From contig NC_051084.1 in NCBI RefSeq assembly GCF_004664715.2, positions 65,585,334 to 65,649,333 of the forward strand: 64,000 nucleotides of DNA, written 5' to 3'. The number at the start of each line of letters is the position of its first letter. The first letter of the stretch is position 1. The position numbers and the translations under genes are program-made. Origin of the DNA: Peromyscus leucopus. Taxonomy: Eukaryota > Chordata > Mammalia > Rodentia > Cricetidae. Under the pieces are notes generated by a model, which searched no databases, was not told where the DNA came from, and was given only the letters and a program-made list of their open reading frames with translations. This document shows, in pieces, positions 22,946-35,030 of the stretch.

Positions 22946-23954
22946 CTTCATTTAGAATGTCTTATCATGTGATTCTATATGTCATTATCAGTTAAAACTT
23001 GACTTGGAAGACGAACTTTGTTCCAGCAGATAAACTTTCCTCCATCAGATTCCCTCATACCCATGACATATGGGAAGTATTAGAGTTATTGGGTTGTCAA
23101 ATAATAATAATTAATAATAAAAAGAAGAAAAAGAAGTCATACAATCGGAAGGTAGAAATGTTGAAAGGATTCAGGAGCAGTTGGAGGACAGAACTGGGAG
23201 TGTAAATATTATCATATTCTATAGTATGCATGCATGAAAATTCTCAAGAATACAGAAAAATTATAATAAAAGTCAAGTTTAAAACATAAAAAAATGAAGA
23301 TTATAATTCAATGTGATTATTTTCATTAGTTTCTTGACAGTGTTACATGAAAGAATGCAGCTTCTAGCCTCTTAAAGACCTCCTTAGAGGCTCTCCCCCT
23401 CAACCCTTGAAGACGGAGAGGATGCCTGAAGAGCCTCAGAGGGCTGGCCTGTGTCTAACAGAGTGCTGCAAAGCCACACATTTATGTTTTTCTGAGAGTG
23501 TAGCAAACATGTGAGAGCCATATATATTATAAATTTTATCTTCACTATGAAGTCCTTCATACCTTGAGAACATTGAAGAGAAAGAATAAGAAAATTTTCT
23601 CATCAAACCCAGTCAGTTCTGCGTCCTCTGTATGACTTACAAAATCATTTTGAAGACAGAGGCTGTTCTTTAGCTGTGCTCTGTTTACACTTTACCTAGT
23701 CGCTGGGAAAAGTCAAAGACATCCAAATTCTGCTTGAAAATCTCCTGCTGTGGACTCTAGAGCTCACTGGGGGGTTCTGATTCTCATGAAGCTACAAACA
23801 GATGAGTTCTTATTCTGTGAAGAACAATGGCCATCCTGTTCTTGTTTTCCTCTATCTTGTGCTATAGTGGCATGATTCAGTGTAGAATCTCATGACTTCT
23901 GTCAACAGTTCTGGTGTCTCTTTAGCCAGCTTTGCAGCTGCACCAAAATGAACT
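22946..23954. other. Unassigned non-coding DNA
   Basis: No gene is recognised. A small AAT/AAG-rich stretch sits at 23098-23130. Confidence 0.5.
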
Positions 23955-24185
23955 GTATCAGTTAGGAGTAGAATACATTACTTTCCCATAGTTTGGAGAC
24001 TAGAAAGTCAAGCCAGATCCAGTGACTGGGGTGGCCCTGTTTTCTGCCACCCTCTAGTTGTGTCCATCCTACTAATGAGAACTCTGCTTTCATGACCTAA
24101 TCACATCCCCAAAGCTCTGACCTCCTCAACCACCATTATAGCAGCTAAGAATTCCACAGTGAGACTTTGGGGAGCAGACTGAAAC
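23955..24185 (-). mobile_element. Old MaLR (MLT1/MST-type) LTR fragment, minus strand
   Basis: 'catgacctaatcacatcccc' followed by 'aaagctctgacctcctcaac' closely follows the reversed signature of MST/MLT1 LTRs, and 'tttggagactagaaagtcaa' lies on the expected side. Boundaries are approximate. Confidence 0.45.
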
Positions 24186-24555
24186 CTTTCTCCATAGCAT
24201 AGGCCTTCGGGTGCCCACTAGCAATCTCTTCACTCTAGTTCTGCTCATCACCTGCTCCCAAAGAGCCATTTCAGGATTTCTGACTTTAGTCATTTACTTT
24301 CAGGGACCAACATCTGTTTCCTTTGACTGTATAAATTATTTCCAAGTGTAATGGAATGGCATGGTCCTTTATTGTGCTCTTATTTCTGATGATCATGAGA
24401 CTGAATAGAATTCAGCAGGAGCAGTTTTTCTGGTTGCTCATTATCTGTGAGGTAAGCTGGAAGATAGTAGGGTTGGGGGTAAAAATCCTCTGAAGGTTCC
24501 TTTCTCACATCTATGGGTGATGCACCTCAGTTACCCTCCATGTGGGACTATTTAC

Positions 24556-24707
24556 TTTTTTTTTTTTCAAGACAGGGTTTCTCTGTGTAACTTTGCGCCT
24601 TTCCTGGAACTCGCTTTGTAGACCAGGCTGGCCTCAAACCCACAGAGATCCACCTGGCTCTGCCTCCCAAGTGCTAGGATTAAAGGCGTGTGCCACAACC
24701 ACCCGGC
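24556..24707 (-). mobile_element. B1 SINE, cricetid type, minus strand
   Basis: It starts with poly-T and 'caagacagggtttctctgtg', followed by 'taactttgcgcctttcctgg', which is diagnostic of cricetid B1 copies. It ends 'gtgccacaaccacccggc'. It is nearly full length. Confidence 0.93.
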
Positions 24708-25019
24708 ATCATTTTACTATTCTTTATCCTGTGATAGCCAACCTGTAAATGTATAGAGAGAGAAGGGCAGGGAGAGGGAGGGAGTCTGAAATTCTGAAGT
24801 TTTATTGTATCTTAGGCTCAGGCTCTGGGTTTAAAAGGTGGACACAGTTCTTTCAGTTGTGTATTAATGAGGGAAGCAGTTGAGTACAAGGCAGAAACTA
24901 CAGGGCACTGGCACAGAAAAGCAGGCAGAACTAGAAATACCACTATGGCCATATGGTCACCTTTGAAAATCAAGTCTGGTCTGTCTGGTTTGATTTTACT
25001 TCCCTGATAGGGAGAAAGT

Positions 25020-25021
<2 letters not shown>

Positions 25022-25056
<35 letters not shown>
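25022..25056 (+). repeat. (AC)n microsatellite, about 17 copies
   Basis: Pure dinucleotide run, facing a (GT)n run 116 bases downstream. Confidence 0.96.
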
Positions 25057-25058
<2 letters not shown>

Positions 25059-25171
25059 TGCTGGGTTTCTTAGACTGGAACCACTTTGGCAGAGTTCTCT
25101 TCCAATTTCTATGTCATGAAATTCTGTTATACTCTTTAAAAGAGATCAGTGGACTTCTGGAATCTGTAGGG

Positions 25172-25177
25172 CGTGTG

Positions 25178-25212
<35 letters not shown>

Positions 25213-25230
25213 GTGTATGTGTGTGGGGGG
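25172..25230 (+). repeat. (GT)n microsatellite ending in a G run
   Basis: A GT run with one TTT break and one TAT break, followed by seven G residues. It is complementary to the (AC)n at 25022-25056. Confidence 0.95.
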
Positions 25231-26689
25231 GCGAGCATGGTCTGGGGTATGTACATGTGTGTTACAGCGCTCTTTCTGCTGTTTATCCATTTCTTCTCTC
25301 TTCTCTTGCCCCTGAGCGGTGAATAGCCTGCCAAGGATGCTCGAAATGATCATTAGGGGGATGAATTAGGTTCATTTTGCATTTTGTATTCAGCACAATT
25401 CAAATAGAAGCTGACAGTAAATCAACAAGAAAAGTAGGCCCGGGCCATCTCCCTTCGTGTAGCAGTGCTGACTCACCTCCTCATTACATTAGAGGAGATG
25501 TTCCAGTGGGTGTTCTTGTGGTGACAGATGAGATGAGGCTAAGCTAACGGGCATGTTTGGACACTGTTTCTTCTGCTTCAGCCTCATGTCATGGCAGAAG
25601 GAGCAGGTGCCATTTTATGCTTGTGTATATGATGAATTTTAAGTTATGAGACAGCTGAGTATGGCCTATTTTTATTATTTTGCTTCTAGTTCTTCAATAA
25701 TTGAAATCAATATGTAACTTATGTAATTGAATGCAAAATTACTTTTCAAAAAAGCCAGACTATAATTGTACCACCACCTACAATTATAAGAGAAAAACAA
25801 CATTCAATAAGCTGAGATTTTTTTTGCTATACTAATATTATATCCAAGCCATGTTTTCATATAAATTTTCATACTCTCAAATGATGAATAAAAATGAAAG
25901 TTAATCATTGAACTATGTGAAAACTCTGAGGCAATTTTCTAAATACTGTGAAACAAATATTAAGTGACTAGGAATGTGTATTATTTCTAGCTAAGACTAA
26001 CAGGTATTAAGTAACTTTCTTATAGAGGGAGCAGTGAGGAATTAAAGGTGTATCTACCTTTATTTTCCTTCCAAGGGACCACGCAAACAGCTTAAAAATA
26101 AACATCTGTTTATTGACCTTGACATGCACAGGATTGAAGCAGGTGATTTGGTACTCAGAAACATATACTTAGCCTCTTGAGTAGTTCATGACTTGTTTTG
26201 AAAAATGAGTGATAAAAGTAAAACCAAAAACCAGCTTACAAAAAAATTCTGTAAAAAATTACCCTCAAACTCTAAATGTCATCAACTATGAAGACACTTG
26301 TATGTTATTGCGGGGCATTTACCCACCAACCCCACAGTTCCCCAGAGTTTTCTTGAGTGAGAGCAACAGGAAAGACTATATAGAAGGATTTAGATTATGG
26401 AGATAAACATAAAATACAGGATAGCCTGGAGAGGGCCTGGAACATATTCTAATGGGCCCTAACTCTGCTCTAAGGTATTTATAGAAATGTCAAGGGATGG
26501 AGCAAAAGACTTCCCCCCAGCACAGCCAAGTGCAAACCATCTTGGACACCTGCACTCAGGCCTGTGGTTCAATCATCCACTCTATGCAGATCTGCTGAGT
26601 AAAGCCATTAGGAACCTGAAGATGGGCTCCCACATATTATATGGACAGACAATGTACATCCAATGAGAAGAAATGTGGGAATACGAGTA
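25231..26689. other. Unassigned DNA; possible LTR-like stretch near 26400-26660
   Basis: No gene is recognised. The part containing 'caaaccatcttggacacctg' and 'gtaaagccattaggaacctg' recalls a rodent LTR end, but I cannot name or delimit it. Confidence 0.35.
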
Positions 26690-26969
26690 TTTGGTGGAGT
26701 TGGGGAAAAGACTCAGCCTGTGAAGTACCCTAGGACCTTAGTTCATATCCCTGTCTTAAGAGCTGGGTTAGGTGACAAGGATATGTAACCCCAGGGCAGA
26801 GGGCTTGGTGCAGAGGTGGGGGGATCCCTGGAACTCATTGACCACCTAGTCAAAATAATCAGTGAGTTCTGTTTTCAGTGAGAGACTCTGCCTCAAAAAG
26901 TGAGAGCAATTAGGGACAATGCCTAACACTGACTTCTGGCCTCCACATAAAAACAATATAAGCCTGTAT

Positions 26970-26972
<3 letters not shown>
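26690..26972 (+). mobile_element. B4-family SINE, plus strand
   Basis: 'gtaaccccagggcagagg', 'ccctggaactcattgaccac', 'gtgagagactctgcctcaaa' and 'actgacttctggcctccaca' appear in the order of the rodent B4 body. Its tail runs into the (GA)38 tract. Confidence 0.6.

Positions 26973-27048
<76 letters not shown>
26973..27048 (+). repeat. (AG)38 microsatellite
   Basis: A pure 76-base polypurine run, the longest uninterrupted simple repeat in the window, placed at the tail of a B4 SINE. Confidence 0.97.
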
Positions 27049-27052
<4 letters not shown>

Positions 27053-27354
27053 CTCCTATAGTCACAAACTGGAGGAATGTAGAACACTAAGCAAAGCCTT
27101 AGGAATGAGCATTTCCTGGGTAGAGGTGAAGATAAAAGTGAGTTTTGGGAAAAGTGAAAGAGTAACGTATGAGCTCAGGAGTTACATGGGGAGGAAAGAG
27201 CCTCCATGCTGTTAAAGGAAGGCCTCAGGGAACAGTAAGAATGTGAAGTGGGGAACACAGGGACCTCCGGGCTGAGAGCTCTCCTTGCACCAATCATGCA
27301 TTGTTTCAACTGAACTACATTGTTTTACAAATGCCTTCCCAGTCAGACATTCAG

Positions 27355-28230
27355 AGAGCTTTTATTTACTTATTTTTTTATCAAGAAATGTTTTATTCAT
27401 TCCAACCAGAGATCTCCCCTCGTTCTTCTTCCTATTCCCCACAGCCTTCTCCCCTGCAACCCCCACCCACCCAACCCCAGTTCCCTCCTCCGAAAAGGTA
27501 TGGGCTCCCATGGGGAGTCAGAAAAGCCCTGCAGATTCAGCTGAGGCAGGTCCAAGCCTCTCCCCCTGCATCAAGGCTGTGTAAAGTGTCCCACTATAGG
27601 CAATGGGCTCAAAAAGCCAGTTCATGCACCAAGGATAGATCCTATTCCCACTGTCAGGGGCCCCTCAAACAGACCAGGCTACACAACTGTCTCGACCATA
27701 CAGAGGGCCCAGCCTAGTCCTATCCAGGCTCCGCAGCTGTCTGTCCAAAGATTGTGAGTTCACACTAGCTTGGTTTGGGTGTATCTGTAAATTTCCCCAT
27801 CATGGTCTTGATGCCCCTTGCTCATAGGATCCCTCTTCCCTCTCTTTGACTGGACTTCCAGAGCTTGGCCTGGTGCTTGGCTGTGGATCTCTGCATCTGC
27901 TTCCATCAGTTACTGATGAAGGCTCTATGATGACACTAATTCACTAATCTGATCACCAAGGTAGGCCAGCTCAGGCACCCCCTCCACCACTGCTGGTAGT
28001 CTAAGCTGGGGTCATCTCTGTGGATTCCTGGGAACTTCGCTCACACCAGTTTTCTCCCTATCTCCATGATGTCTCCCTCTATCAAGATATCTCCCTCATT
28101 GCTCTCCTACTCTGTCCCTGTTCATGAGATCTCCTGAGTAAACTGGGGTTGAGTGGCGGGGGCAATGGAGGGTAGAGGATGGAGGATGGGAGCATGGAGG
28201 AATGGGGTGGTGGGGCTGGAAGAGCTTTTA
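27355..28230 (-). mobile_element. 5'-truncated LINE-1 with 5' inversion and 10-bp TSD
   Basis: The element proper is 27365-28220. From 27365 to about 28120 it is a reversed L1 3'UTR of the same lineage as the copy at 7858. At about 28121-28124 the strand switches. From there to 28220 the text ('gagtaaactggggttgagtg' ... 'ggggtggtggggctgga') runs in plus orientation and matches 8282-8365 of the forward copy. In an intact L1 that piece lies directly upstream of the point where the reversed part begins. The whole is flanked by 'agagctttta' at 27355-27364 and 28221-28230. Open frames here are 3'UTR noise. Confidence 0.9.
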
Positions 28231-29502
28231 GATAAGCAATGTTGTTTTTTAACTGTTCTTGCTCTGATAGATTTCTTCCTTAGGTTTCCCAAGAAAGAAC
28301 AGAAAGCCTTCTCTCTCAAACCCTTAATTCCATGTTGCAGCCAATTTGACTCCTTCACAATTATACTAGATAATCTCCTTCTGGGATAGTAAAAACTAGC
28401 AATTGTCCTCAGAAATGATCTCCAAATAGTTTCTAAGGAAATCAATGTGTCATGGTGGGATTTGTTGTCTTTGCTCCCACCTTAAAATTACTGAGGAGGG
28501 ATTAATTGTTTAGTTTGTCAGCACGTATATCAGGCAAGCACAACATGGCTCCTTTTTGACTTATCTCTTCTTTCCTGGTAAGTCTTCTTTGCCAGGAGAT
28601 GGTCAATACTACAATTTTTTTTGTGTGTAAATTTTGAGCATTTCTATGGATCACAGCTATGTATGACATTATCTTTTCTTTCCTGGGTCAGAATACAGCA
28701 GAACAAATATGTCTTCAAAAGATAAGCATGTTCAGTTTTACTCCCATATCCAGAAGTATAAATTCCTATAACATAGCAAACTAAACATTCACACTAGAAT
28801 AAAAAATTAAAAACCTAAAAAATGAAAGCTAGAGAATAAGTTAATGTGGTAGCATAAAAGTGAAAGACAGAATTTCAGACTCTAGGAGAATAAATTTTAA
28901 AGTCCCATGGAGACCTATTAATGGGTATGTTTATGTTTATGAAAATGTAGCAGATGGCTGAGAACATGCAGTATCTGTTAGATTTTCAAAACATTTTGGA
29001 AATAGTAGGAGACTGCATGTCCTTTTTTGTTCTTATTCTTTTTTTCCCCTCCGTGTCTTAAAGAAACTGTTGACTCATTACCATTATGGGCTTTGTGTGT
29101 GCCTAATTTATTTTTATATGTTTATCTCTCGCAGTGTTTTTGAAATTCCATTTAACCTATCTAATGTGGTTCCAGGGCCTTCTGGACCACTGGCACAGTC
29201 AAACTGTCCCTGGATATCTTAGGATGTAGAACTCACTGTCTGTCCATGGCTGACTCCAGAGAGCATTCAGAGAGAAAAGGATAGTTATCAGCCTCAGTTC
29301 TTAGTGCTCTTCAGAGAGGAGTCTGGGAAAAGTACATTGCTGGAGACCAAACTCTGAGGCTTTACACAGGATTCAAAGAGAGTTGTCCAAAACCCTTAGG
29401 CAGATTTGTCTCTGAACAAAGTGATTCTAACAAATGAATGAGAGAACAAAAAGAAGAGCAATAGTCAGGGATAACCAAAGAACACACTCCTGATCTATTG
29501 TT

Positions 29503-29560
<58 letters not shown>

Positions 29561-30673
29561 GGAAATATACCCAATAGATATGACAGTTTAGCTAGATTTT
29601 CAACATGATTGGGTTAAGAAGTATCTAAGAAATTAGTAAAGCATGTTTCTGGTTTATTTGTGGGGACACATTCAGAAAAAAATCACTTAAGGAGAGGGCA
29701 CACCATAAATACCAAAAGTGTCATCCCTTGGGTTCACAAAATACTGAAAAAGAAAAGAAGAGAGTCCCAGACTTTCTGTCTTTTCTCTCTGATAGTCATC
29801 CTGTAACCTGTTCTTCTCTACTGTGCCTGTACCAACATGGTGGCATTAAAAGTATGAAATCAAGAGCCCTTTAATTTCTCTGTTTAAGTAGTTCTCTCAT
29901 GCCTTTTGATGGAGAACTAACTAGAGCCCTCAAAAACATTCCTACTACAAAGGCATTTCCATTCACCTCACTAATCTGCAGTGCTGACTTTAGAAAGTGT
30001 AGCATCTTCCTTCTGTAATATCAAACGTCTAGTGAGATTTGAACAGGTACCCATGAACTTTAGACCCTGTGTAGTAACTGAAGTGTTCCCTCTGAATAGA
30101 GAGACCAAAGGAAATTTGGAGGTATTCAGCACGGCAAGACTCATATATTGTTGAACTACAAATGCCTTTTCAAGCCTAAGTTAAGCTTATATTTCATTTC
30201 TGTCTATTCAGTAAATAATTATCAGGCACCTGCTGTGAACCAGACTCTATTCTTCAAAACATCACAAGGCACTCCATTTAGGAAATTTGCATACACATGA
30301 GGAAACTTTTCCACAAATAAGCAGAAACCAGAAAGACTGAGCACATTCCCCCAAGGTCTTTTGGCTGATAAGTAGCTTGAGCTACTATTTAAATCAGAAT
30401 CAAAGCTAATTGACTCCACAAAGCCAAGATACAAATAAAGTTATATTGGCAACCCAAACTGAGCACACAAAGAACACAGAAAACACATTTGTGATTTCCA
30501 TATAGCTAAAAGACCTTGGCTCTTAAATTATGAGACTAATTTTCTTTGGAACATTTCTTTATATGCTTATTGACAGAAAATATTCATATGCTATCACAAA
30601 AATAAAATGCTATGTATTCACAACAATATAAGTCATAAAATTTTAGGTAAAAAATATCCTTAATTGGCATTCT
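28231..30673. other. Unassigned non-coding DNA with one (AC)n tract
   Basis: No gene or interspersed repeat is recognised in this 2.4 kb apart from the microsatellite at 29505-29558. Confidence 0.5.
29505..29558 (+). repeat. (AC)27 microsatellite
   Basis: Pure dinucleotide run of 54 bases. Confidence 0.97.
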
Positions 30674-32804
30674 CCTTCATTCTTTTCTTTAAATTTATTT
30701 ATTTATCTATTTTTTTATTAAGAAAAATTTTTCATTCATTTTATACACCAATCAAAGATCCCTCTCTTCCTTCCTCCTGCCCCCCAGCCTCTCCCTCCCA
30801 ACCCAACCCCCATTCCCTCCCACAAGAAGGCAAGGCCTCCCATTGGGAGTCACATCCAGTAGAGGCAAGTCCAAGCCCTTCCCCTGCCCCAAGGCTGTAC
30901 AAGTTGTCCCATCATAGGTAGTAGGCACCAAAAAGCCTGCTCATGCACTAGAGATAGATTCTGATCCTACCGCCAGGGGTCCTCTCAAGCAGATCAAGCT
31001 ATACAACTGTCTCACCATGCAAAGGGTGTAGGCTCCACAGCCATTGATCCAACTTTCCTGAGTTCCCTCTATTTTGGTTTAGTTGTCCCTGCATGTTTCC
31101 CCATCATGATCCTGATGCACTTGCTTGTAGACTCCCTCTTCTCTTTCTTGACTGGACTCCTGGAGCTCTGCCTGGTGATTGGTTGTGGATCTCTGCATCT
31201 GCTTCCATCAATCACTGGAGAAAAGCTCTGTGCTGACTGTTAGGGTATTCACCTATCTGATCGCTGGGCAAACTATTTCAGTTCAGGCACCCTCTCCACT
31301 ATTGCTAGCAGTACAGGCTGGGGTCATCCTTGGGGATTCCTGGCAACTTCCCTAGCAACAGGTTTCTCTCTGTCCCCATGATATCTCTCTATCATGGTAT
31401 CTCTTTCATTGCTTTTCCCATCCCTCTCTGTTCTAGCTCAGCCATCCCATTCCCTTATATTCTCATCCCTTATCCCCTACCCTCCACTGTCCACCCCTCC
31501 TCCCCAGTTTACTCATGGAGATCTCATCTATTTCCTTTTCCCAGGGCAGTCCATGCATCCCTCTTTGGGTCTTCCCTGTTAGCTTCTCTAGAGTTGTGGG
31601 TTGTTGCCTGATTACCCTTTGCTTTATATCTAGAATCCACTTATGAGTGAGTACATACCATGTTTGTCCTTCTGAACATGGGTTACCTCACTCAGGATGA
31701 TATTTTCTAGTTCCATCCATTTGCCTGCAAACCTCATGATGTCATTGCTTTTCTCTGCTGAGTAGTATTATATTGTGTATATGTACCACATTATCTTAAT
31801 CCATTCTTCAGTTGAGGGGCATCTAGGTTGTTTCCAGGTTTTGGCTATTATGAGTAATGCTGCTATGAACATACTTGAGCATGTGTCCTTGTGGTATGAT
31901 TGACCATTCTTTGAGTATATCCACAAGAGTAGTAAAGCTGGGTCTTGAGGTAGATGGATTCCCAATTTTCTGAGAAACTGCCATACTGATTTCCAAAGTG
32001 GCTGTACCAGTTTGCATTCCCACCAACAGTGAAGGAGTGTTCCCCTTGCTCCACATCTCCAACATAAGCTTTCTGCAGTGCTTTTGATCTTATCCATTCT
32101 GACAAGTGTAAGATGGTTTCTCAGAGTCATTTTGATTTGCATCTCCCTGATAATTAAGTATGATGAATAATTCCTTAAATGTCTTTCAGCTATTTGAAAT
32201 TCTTCCTTTGAGAATTCTCTGTTTAGCTCTATAGCACATTTTTTAAATTTGATTATTTGCTATTTTGATGTCTAGCTTCTTGAGTTCTTTATATATTTTG
32301 GAAATCAGCCCTCTGTCAGATGTGGGGTTCATGAAAAATCTTTTCCCATTCTGTAGGTTGTTGTTTTGTCTTATTTTCTGTGTCCTTTGCCTCACAGAAG
32401 CTTATCAGTTTCAGGAAGTCCTATTTTACCATAAAAACATGTGGACCAATGGAATTGAATTGAAGACCCTGATGTTAACCCACACGCCTATGAACACCTG
32501 AATTTTGACAAAGAAGCCAAAATTGTAAAATGGAAAAAAGAAAGCATCTTTAACAAATGGTGCTGGCATAACTGAATGTCAATGTGTAGAAAACTGCAAA
32601 TAAATCCCTATCTATCACCATGCAGAAAACTCAAATCCAAGTGGATCAAAGACCTCATTATAAAACCAGCTACATTGAACCTGATAGAAGAGAAAGAAGG
32701 AAGTAGTCTTGAACTCATTGGCACAGGAAACCACTTCCTAAATATAACGCCAGTAGCACAGACACTGAGAACAACAATTAATAAATGGGGCCCCCTTCAT
32801 TCTT
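30674..32804 (-). mobile_element. 5'-truncated LINE-1 with 5' inversion and 11-bp TSD
   Basis: The element proper is 30685-32793. About 30685-31640 is reversed poly-A and 3'UTR. About 31640-32421 is reversed ORF2 C-terminus; the minus frame at 31768-32142 reads ESLCWRCGARGTLLHCWWECKLVQPLWKSVWQFLRK..., the zinc-knuckle region. At about 32422-32429 the strand switches, and 32430-32793 encodes ORF2 in plus orientation (MSMCRKLQINPYLSPCRKLKSKWIKD...). That segment precedes the reversed part in a normal ORF2. TSD: 'ccttcattctt' at 30674-30684 and 32794-32804. It is inactive. Confidence 0.92.
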
Positions 32805-32991
32805 ACAAGATCTTTCCACCTTGCATTTTATTTTACACAGAGGACCTGTCAAGACTGGATACTTAAGGAACCACATGAGAATTTCTTAAAGAAGCTGAAC
32901 AAGAGCCAGTTTATAGAGTCTCAATGCTAATATGGAAGTGTTTATATTTTTTTCTGTAAGCTTTGAGGATTATTGATGTATCCTCTAAGAA

Positions 32992-32995
<4 letters not shown>

Positions 32996-33046
<51 letters not shown>
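32996..33046 (+). repeat. (TG)25 microsatellite
   Basis: Pure dinucleotide run. Confidence 0.97.
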
Positions 33047-33048
<2 letters not shown>

Positions 33049-33508
33049 TGTTTCAACAACTGAACTGTAAGAGAACTAGAGGGGAAGCAGCCTAGAGGAA
33101 GGCCACAGAATCTAAGATCAGCCCAAGAATAACAGCAATAGCAGCTTGTATCACAGCAGGAACACAACAATGAAATATGATGATATGTTTGAGTAGTCAT
33201 GTGACATGCTCTGGAGAGACATGAAAATTAAAAATGCCTATTCACCTTACATAGTGGGGCCATTGAAAAGACAGAGAAGAGATTTTGTCTAAGTCCAGTC
33301 CAGTTCACCAGTGAGTTTATTGGAGGTGATTTACAGGCACATGGCTGGCTCAAAGGCAGTTACATTACCAGGAAACCCTATAGATAACTTATGAGTAGGG
33401 CACCAGCACATGGCATAGGCAGGCCAGACTGTAGGTTGAAGGTTATGTAACTGGGTTGATGTTTCATTCCCCCTACTTCAATTCTTGCCTGGTCACAGAA
33501 GATAGCTA
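33047..33508. other. Unassigned DNA; part may be an LTR or UTR repeat
   Basis: 33270-33480 ('gtccagttcaccagtgagtt', 'tattggaggtgatttacagg') has the style of a rodent repeat, but I cannot name it. Confidence 0.35.
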
Positions 33509-34255
33509 GTTCAGGCTACTTATCTGACATTGCTGTGAATCTTGGCTGGGGCCGTCATTGTAGATTCCTGGGAGATTCTCTTGTGCCAGGTTTTTACCTG
33601 ACCCCAAAATGCCCCCTGCTTCGCTTTCCAGTAGTAGACTGGAAATTAGTAGACCTGCCCATAGTCTACTCATGCAATCTCTTCATTTTCTCTTCCAGGG
33701 AGATCCAGGCATCCCCTCCCCACTCTGTGATCACCCCTTATTACCTGGACTCTCTGGGTCTATGGATTATATCATACTTATCCTTTATTTTACAGCTAAT
33801 ATCTACTTATGAGCAAGGACACACCATGTTTGTCTTTCTTGGCCTGGGTTACCTTACTCAGGATATTTTCTAGTCCCATCCATTTACCCGAAAATTTCAT
33901 CATGATGTCTTTTTTTTTGGGGGGGGGTTTTTCGAGACAGGGTTTCTCTGTGTTGCTTTGTGCCTTTCCTGGAACTTGCTTTGGAGACCAGGCTGGCCTC
34001 GAACTCACAGAGATCGGCCTGCCTCTGCCTCCCGAGTGCTGGGATTAAAGGCGTGCACCACCACCGCCTGGCATGATGTCATTTTTTAACAGCTAAGTAA
34101 TACTCCACATTTTCTTTATTCATTCCTTGGTTGAGGGACAACTATGTTGTTTTCAGATTCTGGCTATTTCAAATAAAACTGCTCTGAGCATAGTTGAGCA
34201 TGTGTCCTTATGCTATGATTGAGAACCCTTTGGGTATATATGCCCAAGAGGTAAA
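33509..34255 (-). mobile_element. LINE-1 3'UTR/ORF2-end fragment, minus strand, split by a B1
   Basis: It reads reversed L1. The 3'UTR is 'gaatcttggctggggccgtc' and 'ttctcttccagggagatcca'. The ORF2 tail follows ('gagcaaggacacaccatgtt', 'ggcctgggttaccttactca'; right of the B1, 'ttgagcatgtgtccttatgc'). A B1 interrupts it at 33910-34071. It lacks the 3' end of the element at its left edge and is more diverged than the 30685 copy. Confidence 0.8.
33901..34080 (-). mobile_element. B1 SINE inserted in the L1, with 9-bp TSD
   Basis: The element proper is 33910-34071: poly-T, a run of G, then 'ttttcgagacagggtttctc' through 'accaccaccgcctgg'. It has the cricetid 'gctttgtgcctttcctgg' segment. The L1 word 'catgatgtc' is duplicated at 33901-33909 and 34072-34080, so the B1 is younger than the L1. 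Confidence 0.92.
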
Positions 34256-34261
34256 AGTGGC

Positions 34262-35030
34262 CTACAGATTGAGGGAGTATCTAACCAATGACTAGTCCAG
34301 CCTTAAACTAATGCTGGGAGAGTAAGCCTACATCTGGTGCTGCTTGAAACACCAGGACCCAAAGGCTGGATGACCCAGAGATAGAACCAAACATGACTGG
34401 AGGTAAAATAAATGTCAATGTAATGATGCCTAATGATATTCTGCTCTACTTACAGATTAGTGCTTACCCCAGTTGTCATCAGAGAGGCTTGTTTCATCCA
34501 GCAACTGATGGAACCAGATGCAGAGACCCAGAGAAGGAGCTCAGGGAATCCTGCAGAAGAGGAGGATAAAGTCTTGTAGGGGTCAATGACACCATAAGAA
34601 AACTCACACATTCAACTAACCTGGGCTCATAAGGACTGACAGAAACTGAACCGACAGCCAGAGAGCCTGCATTGGACTAACCTGGGCACTCTGCACATAT
34701 ATTACAGTATGTAGCTAGCTTGGTCTTCTGTGGGACTCTTAACAGTGGGGGAGGGGGCCGTCTCTGACTTCTTTACTGGTTTTTGTGACCCTACTCTTCA
34801 CACTTGCCCAGCCTTAATACAAGGGAGAGTGCTTAGTCTTCCTGCAACTTAATATGCCATGTTTTGTGGATATCCATGGAGACCTGTCCTTTCCTGATCA
34901 GAAGGGAAGAAGAGGAGTGGACTTTGGGGATTGGAACAGAAAGGGCTTGGAGGAAAGGAATAGGAGGAGACAAGGGAAGGTCGACTGCAGCTGGGATGTA
35001 AAATTAATTAATTAACTAATTAACTGATTT
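34262..35030 (+). mobile_element. Rodent L1-type 3'UTR (or RMER-like repeat), plus strand
   Basis: 'tcatccagcaactgatggaa', 'gatgcagagacccagagaag', 'cacattcaactaacctgggc' and 'gcctgcattggactaacctg' come in the order I know from rodent L1-associated 3' regions. It ends 'gcagctgggatgtaaaatta' and an AT-rich tail (attaattaactaattaactg). It begins a few bases after the minus-strand L1 piece. The two may be one inverted insertion or two neighbours. The class is partly inferred. Confidence 0.55.
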
